Of a DNA stretch of 64,000 bases, positions 50,601 to 56,600 are shown in pieces (position 1 is the first letter of the stretch; the number at the start of each line of letters is the position of its first letter). The notes under the pieces are model-generated. The model searched no databases. It saw only the letters and a program-made list of their open reading frames with translations, and was not told the DNA's origin. Origin of the DNA: Drosophila persimilis (Eukaryota > Arthropoda > Insecta > Diptera > Drosophilidae); contig NW_020825329.1 in NCBI RefSeq assembly GCF_003286085.1, forward strand, positions 310,001 to 374,000, written 5' to 3'. The translations under genes were made by a program, and so were the position numbers.

Positions 50601-53600
50601 ACTCTCTATACCTCACTTGTTCGTCCGATCTTAGAATACGGCTCCTGTGTATGGTGCCCTCAGTACAAAGTACACCAGGACCGTATAGAATCAGTACAGA
50701 AAAACTTTTTACTCTTTGCTCTGCGGGGCCTTAACTGGGATGCGGGTGTAAGACTCCCATCTTACTCTAGTAGACTATTATTAGTAAACCTCCCATCCTT
50801 AGTTAACCGTAGAAAAATGCTTGGTGTGATATTTATGCACAACTTGATCAGGGGTAACATAGACAGCTCTGATCTGTTGAGCCGCATAAACTTCACGATT
50901 CCTGTTAGACTGACTAGAAATTGTATACCGTTGTTCCTTCCACTTTGTAGATCGAATTATTCCTTGCATGAACCGTTTAGGGTCTTATGCTCGGATTATA
51001 ATTCCCTCTACCATATTATATCCAACACTAATTCTCTTCCTCTTATTAAATTATTAATCCTTACACACCTTTCTATTAATTAGTAACTGTAGTGGTATTT
51101 GTATTTTGATGGCATGCTTAGTTTCTTAGTGAGTTTAGTGCTAATTTTCCTCGTATGTTAGTCTAGTATCTATCTTTCTTGCATGTTCGCGTTTGGTTCG
51201 GCTACGCACCGCGCGTCATGCGGCAGCGCCCCTCGGTCGGTTGGGCGGGAGGAGGGCTGCGTTTTGCCTGGGATCCGCGCGTAACAGCCTTCTGCTGGTG
51301 TCACACGGGCCACTTGACGGTGCAGTAACTGCATCGCCTCTTGCAAGATGCAGTCATTGCATGTCAACGTCCAAGAATAACTCGGAAAGGTCGGCATTAG
51401 AAGAAACGTGTGTGATTACAAAGGCGTTGTACAAGTCGGCAGCACCAAACAGGTCTTCCCAAACACGAGGAAATTTAGTTCCCGTGCAGCACCGTTCTAA
51501 TTTTCCAAGCACGCGGACTTTAAACAATTTATTATTTTGTTGGAAAGTTTGAAAGATTCCGACCGGTCGTTGTCCATTATTGAGAAATTGAACCATCTCA
51601 TTTCGTGGATGTCCGATGAAGCCTTGGGAACGATACCGGCATCCCAAGTCTCAGATGCAAACTATTCGAAGGCTTTAGAAAGGTGGCAAAGGTGAAGGTG
51701 GCAAAGGTGACAACAAGTGCTTAATATATTTCAATACACTTGCCCAGTTGTTTAAAATCCCGGCTATGACAAATCCGTCCGCGTGTTCTCTGCGATTAGT
51801 TATAGATTCCGTGTCAGCAATTTTCGAGTAGCTCTTATCATTAGGAGACGAGCGAAAGGTTGTTAACGCCATGATCATAATCATAATCTGGCGTTGTCGC
51901 AGGTCGATTCATATACGAAATCGAAATATAATGGGCAGATGGACTATGATGTGCTGCCCTGCTGGTCCGATAGTGCAAAAACTTTAATGCAAGGGCAGAA
52001 AAGTCTATCGATCTTAAGTCCATATATTGTGGCTCCAACCACTCGATTCTAAATTGTCATGGATTTGGGGTGATTTGGGGTGACCCGTGTTGCAGCGGTT
52101 CGACTTCGCAAAGGGCAAGCAGCTGTGCATAATTGTCTTCAATCTGGGCATAGGGTTTCCCAGTGCACATCCTCTAAGTGCAGAGTTTGTTCACAGGTCC
52201 ACCACACACTATTGCATCGATAAGGCTTGCACTCAGGGTAATAGAGAGCAGGCTTCGTCATATCCTGCGCAGGTTGAACGTGTTTCAAATGAGCCTGAAC
52301 ACGTCATCCTGGCCACAGCAATGGTTCGAGTTCGAAACAGGTTTGGCCAATTTCAGTTCGCAAGATCACTATTGGACTCAGACTCGCAGGTCAATTTCTG
52401 TCCGGAAAGCCTGGCGCAGTCTCTAAGGTTGTCAAGGGCTACCGTTGCTTGAAAATAACACACAATAACAGTGAAGTATCGACTACAATCTACTCGAGGT
52501 TAAATAGTCCTAGTTTCGTCGCCCAAACAAGTCCTTGACAAATGCAGAATCGAGAGTGCTTATTTCTGGACGGACTCCGAAATAACGCTACATTGGATAA
52601 AGACTCCGCCGTCGTCGCTTGATGTTTTCGTGTCAAATAGGGTAGCCACAATTCAAGAGCTATCAGAAGGTATTACATGGCGTCATGTGCCTTCGCTGTC
52701 GCATTTTAACATCCCAGCCGATGTCAGAATTCCGAGGTACAAAAGTCCGCCAAAGTTTTTATTGGTGTTGAGGACTTTCCCAATAAGATATTTGCTCGTT
52801 TTTCGTCGTACACTAAATTAGTTCGAGTATTTGCCTATGTGTACCGTTTTTAAAAAAAATAAACAGGCAAAAAGAGCGCTCCAGGGAGTTGACTGTAAAG
52901 GAGTTGCAGCAATCGTCCCTCAAACTAATGGAGCTGGTTCAACCAAGTGTCTTTTCGCAGGAGTTTAACCAGTTAAAAAAGAGACAGGCTCTGCCGCCAA
53001 GCCTGCAAATGATAGAACGGGTCCAAAAGATGTCCGAAAAAGGGAGAATGATTTCGCTTATCAGGGTGGAAGGCAGGTTGTTGCATGCGCCTGTGCCACT
53101 TGAGGCCAAGTTTATAATTCTACTGCCCGCCGAGAGTCACTTAGTCGAACTGTTTTTGAGGAATTTGTGGTGTGGATTTTTGTAGTCGACGTCCGCCCGT
53201 CAAAATGTATATAGCGGTATTTTTTTGTTTCGCTTCTAAGCTCGTCCATTTAGAGCTTGTTCCGGACCTGTCCACTAATGGTTTTCTCATATAGTTTAAA
53301 AGTTTCATCGCAAGACGTGGCATTCCGCAGAGGTCCCGACAACGGGACCAACTTCGTCTGAGCCCGGAACGAGCTGAGGAAGCTGCAGGAAATTTTTGGA
53401 GGAGCAGCAGACCAGCCTGCGGAGGGGTAGAGTGAAAATTCATCCGACTCGAGCACCGCACTTCGGCGGTTTGTGGGAGGCGGCGGTCAAGTCGGCGAAA
53501 CAAATCAGCGTCCGACAGATCGCCAACGCATCGCTCACAGAAAGCGAAGTTCCGACGGTGTTGGCCGAGGAAGAGGCCATTCAGAACTCCACGCCACTCA

Positions 53601-56600
53601 GTCCGGCCAGCACAGATCCCAACGATGGAGAGGTGCTTACGCCAGGCCACTTGCTGATAGGCCAGGCCTTTTGCTCGCTGCCGCAAGTATTCGAGCCAGA
53701 CGCACGGAGCAGCGGTACCACCTTTACCAAGAGATGTCATCTGCTCTCAGAGCTCAAACGTCCACAGCCTCCAGCGTCGCAGCAAGTGTCAAACGACAGA
53801 GCCCAACATCGAGGTCGGGGCCATGGTGGTGGTCCACGAAGTCCAAACGCCGCCGCAGCGGTGGATCACCGGCGAAGGACCGGATGGAAGGGCCAGGGTG
53901 GCCGAGGTGCGGACAGGAGCGGGCTTCATTAAGCGCCCAATTCATAAATTGGCCCATCTTACATCGGATTGAAGCCCGACGTGCGCTCATTCAAGGCCGC
54001 CGGAATGTCGGTACAGCGGTCGATGCAGCCGCAAGTTTGAAAAAGTTAGTTTTAAATTGTGAAGGAAATGAATGAAGTCGCTATCCTTTATGGATTATTA
54101 TGGAGCAACATAACGATGTTGAGCAACATGCGCTGCTGCACAGCTTATTGTGAATAAAACTTAGAGAGAGTTTTGAAGTACACTTGTACCAGTGACATAT
54201 CACAGAAGTCTGGATACAAAATATCGTTGCTCTAGCTTTTATAGTCTCGGAGAACTAGGCGCTCATAGGGACGGACAGACAGTCATGGCTCAATCAACTC
54301 GGCTATTGATGCTGATCAAGAATATGTACACTTTATGGGGTCGGAAAAGCTTCCTTCTGGACGTTACACACATCCACTTTCACCACAAATCTAATATTGT
54401 ATATGTTGTATATCACAAAGCGCTTGACTGAAAAAAAAGAAATCCTAAATAAGTGAAAAAAAAATAATCGTTAAAATACAAAAATAAATACATAAACATA
54501 AAAATAACAAGGGGGAACGTTGTGAGTTGCTGCGGAGACCGCAACTCTACATTTATACCCGATACTTAGTCAGTATGGTTCTCCTCCGGCAGACGCCGCG
54601 AATATTAAACGACACGACATAGGTGCGTGCGAGAGAGACAGAAAATCAGTCTGAGCGTGACGTCGGGCGCTGCGTAGCCAGTGCAAATTGATTTGTTCCC
54701 TTTGGTTATAAAAATGATCTGATCTGATCCAGCAACCTGATAGATATGATCGTTATCTATGATTCTGCGTTTTTAGTTTTCTCGTATCTTCAAAATTGTG
54801 GATGCCACAGATTTTCGTCCTTTGGGGGGACGGAAGGGGGTGAGGCGAAATTTCAAGATATACGTTTTATAGTGAAATCTAACAGGAGTGCGGATACCAA
54901 ATTTGGTTACTCTAGCGTTAATAGTCTCTGAGATTTGTGAATATCCCCAGATTTTCGTCCTTTGCGGGGGCGGAAGGGGGTATGGCGAAATTTTGAAACA
55001 AACTCGTCTCGGTCCGATATCTTAGGAGTGCGGATACCAAATTTGGTTGCTCTAGCTTTTATAGTCTCTGAGATCTAGGCGCTAATGTTTTACTCTAAGC
55101 AAAGCCGAATATGCTACATGTGTGTTAGAGAGAGAGACAGGGCGAGAAAAAATGAAATTGTTTTCTTGATACTGGCTATAATAATAATACGATCCAATTC
55201 AGATTCTGCAGTCTTAAAGATATGATCATTCTCTACAATTCTGCGTTTTTGGTTTTATCATATCTCAAATTCTCAAATTGTGGATGCCACAGATTTTCGT
55301 CCTTTGTGGGGGCGGAAGTGGGCGGGGCGAAGTTTTGAAATATTTTTGTAGTAGTGACATATCACAGAAGTCTGGATCCAAAACATCGTTGCTCTAGCTC
55401 TTATAGTCTTTGAGCACTAGGCGCTGGAGGGGACGGACAGACAGACGGACGGACAGACGGACAGACAGACAGGTCTCAATCGACTCGGCTATTGATGCAG
55501 ATCAAGAATATATATACTTTATGGGGTCGGAAACGATTCCTTCTGGACGTTACACACATCCATTTTCACCACAAATCTAATATACCCCAATACTTATTTT
55601 GAGTATCGGGTATAAAAACGGGTCATCTAGAAATTGTTCGCTATAAATAAGCCACAATTAATTATGAACATTTTTTTGTTGCGCGGCAGAACAACGTCTG
55701 TGGGTTAGCTAGTTTTATAAATATTTTAAACTATAGATTATAATTTAAAATATCTAGATTATAATTAAATTAATTAAAATATCTATAAAACTCATTCAAC
55801 TTATTTATTTGTGATGTGTTCGACTATGCGAACAAAACTGGCAGTCTCTCAAATGAGAGAGTTGTTTTTATTGTGTTTATACCGTTAAAATGGTACATTA
55901 TTCAACAAGTGTACTGCTTATCTACATATGTGTAGTAGCATACATGGCTGTAAAGTGGCTCAATAACACAAGTTACGGTATTGGCTTGCATTGTCAGAGG
56001 ATTGGCATTGGCATCGCATAGTGATGCCAACGATGTGAGGAATGGCTGCGATCTGTGGCTGTTGGTCCGGCCACCCAGGATACATTGTCGGCTGGATTTG
56101 GCGTTGGCATCAAGGTGTGATGCTGGCATACATGGCTACATGCTGGCATCAAGGTGTGATGCCCATGGTGAATGCGAATTGGCTGCATCCGATTAGCTGC
56201 TGGTCCGGCCACCCGGGATGCATTGTCGGTGGTATTGGCTTTGGCTCGTTTGCCAGTGTCGTTGTAGCGGCTGGCCTCGTCTTTGGAGATGGTTGCTGAC
56301 TTCTTGAAGTTGGAGTGACGTCACGGCCATCGTATGGCGGCAGCGTCACTGGTGGGGCCTCCAAATTTCGCCCATTGAAATTTGAAAGTTGGTTTGGTTT
56401 TTTTGTGATGACACGGTAGATCACAGCCAATCTTTATTTTTTGGGCGGGCGGTGTTAAGTGTAAGTCTTTTGTCGGGCGTGTAATATTGTGAGGCCTGCT
56501 ATCTGTGCATATCAATTGTTTAGAGAGGTCAGAGGCAGTCTTGCTCAGAGTATGAAAAGGGAAAAAATGAGAAAGAGAGAGACAGCGTACCAACAGCTAG

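Larger units (their letters stand above)
40930..51370 (+). mobile_element. CR1-type non-LTR retrotransposon (copy B), full-length arrangement, interrupted twice
   Basis: The element has a 5' UTR of about 0.5 kb, an ORF1 starting at 41463, ORF2 with endonuclease and RT, and a GC-rich 3' UTR ending near ATGTCAACGTCC at about 51367. A 5.4 kb LOA-like element (42501-47906) and an RpL37 retropseudogene (about 49667-50148) are inserted. It lacks RNase H, has a PHD-type ORF1 and a CR1-type RT, as in the DMCR1A group of flies. It lies in the BEL relic. Exact ends are not fixed because no target duplication was recognised. Confidence 0.85.
36355..54080 (+). mobile_element. BEL/Pao relic (element 3), + strand, split by LOA-like and CR1 insertions
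   Basis: The pieces are 36355-36456 (gag: [20 protein letters not shown]), 40912-40950 (the same coding line resumes after a 14 bp duplication), and about 51370-54080. The last block carries gag ([20 protein letters not shown]), a protease relic ([10 protein letters not shown]), a pol connection ([17 protein letters not shown]) and integrase pieces ([49 protein letters not shown]). RT and RNase H are almost entirely deleted. It is the oldest layer of the intron 5 nest. No LTR pair was found. Confidence 0.78.
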
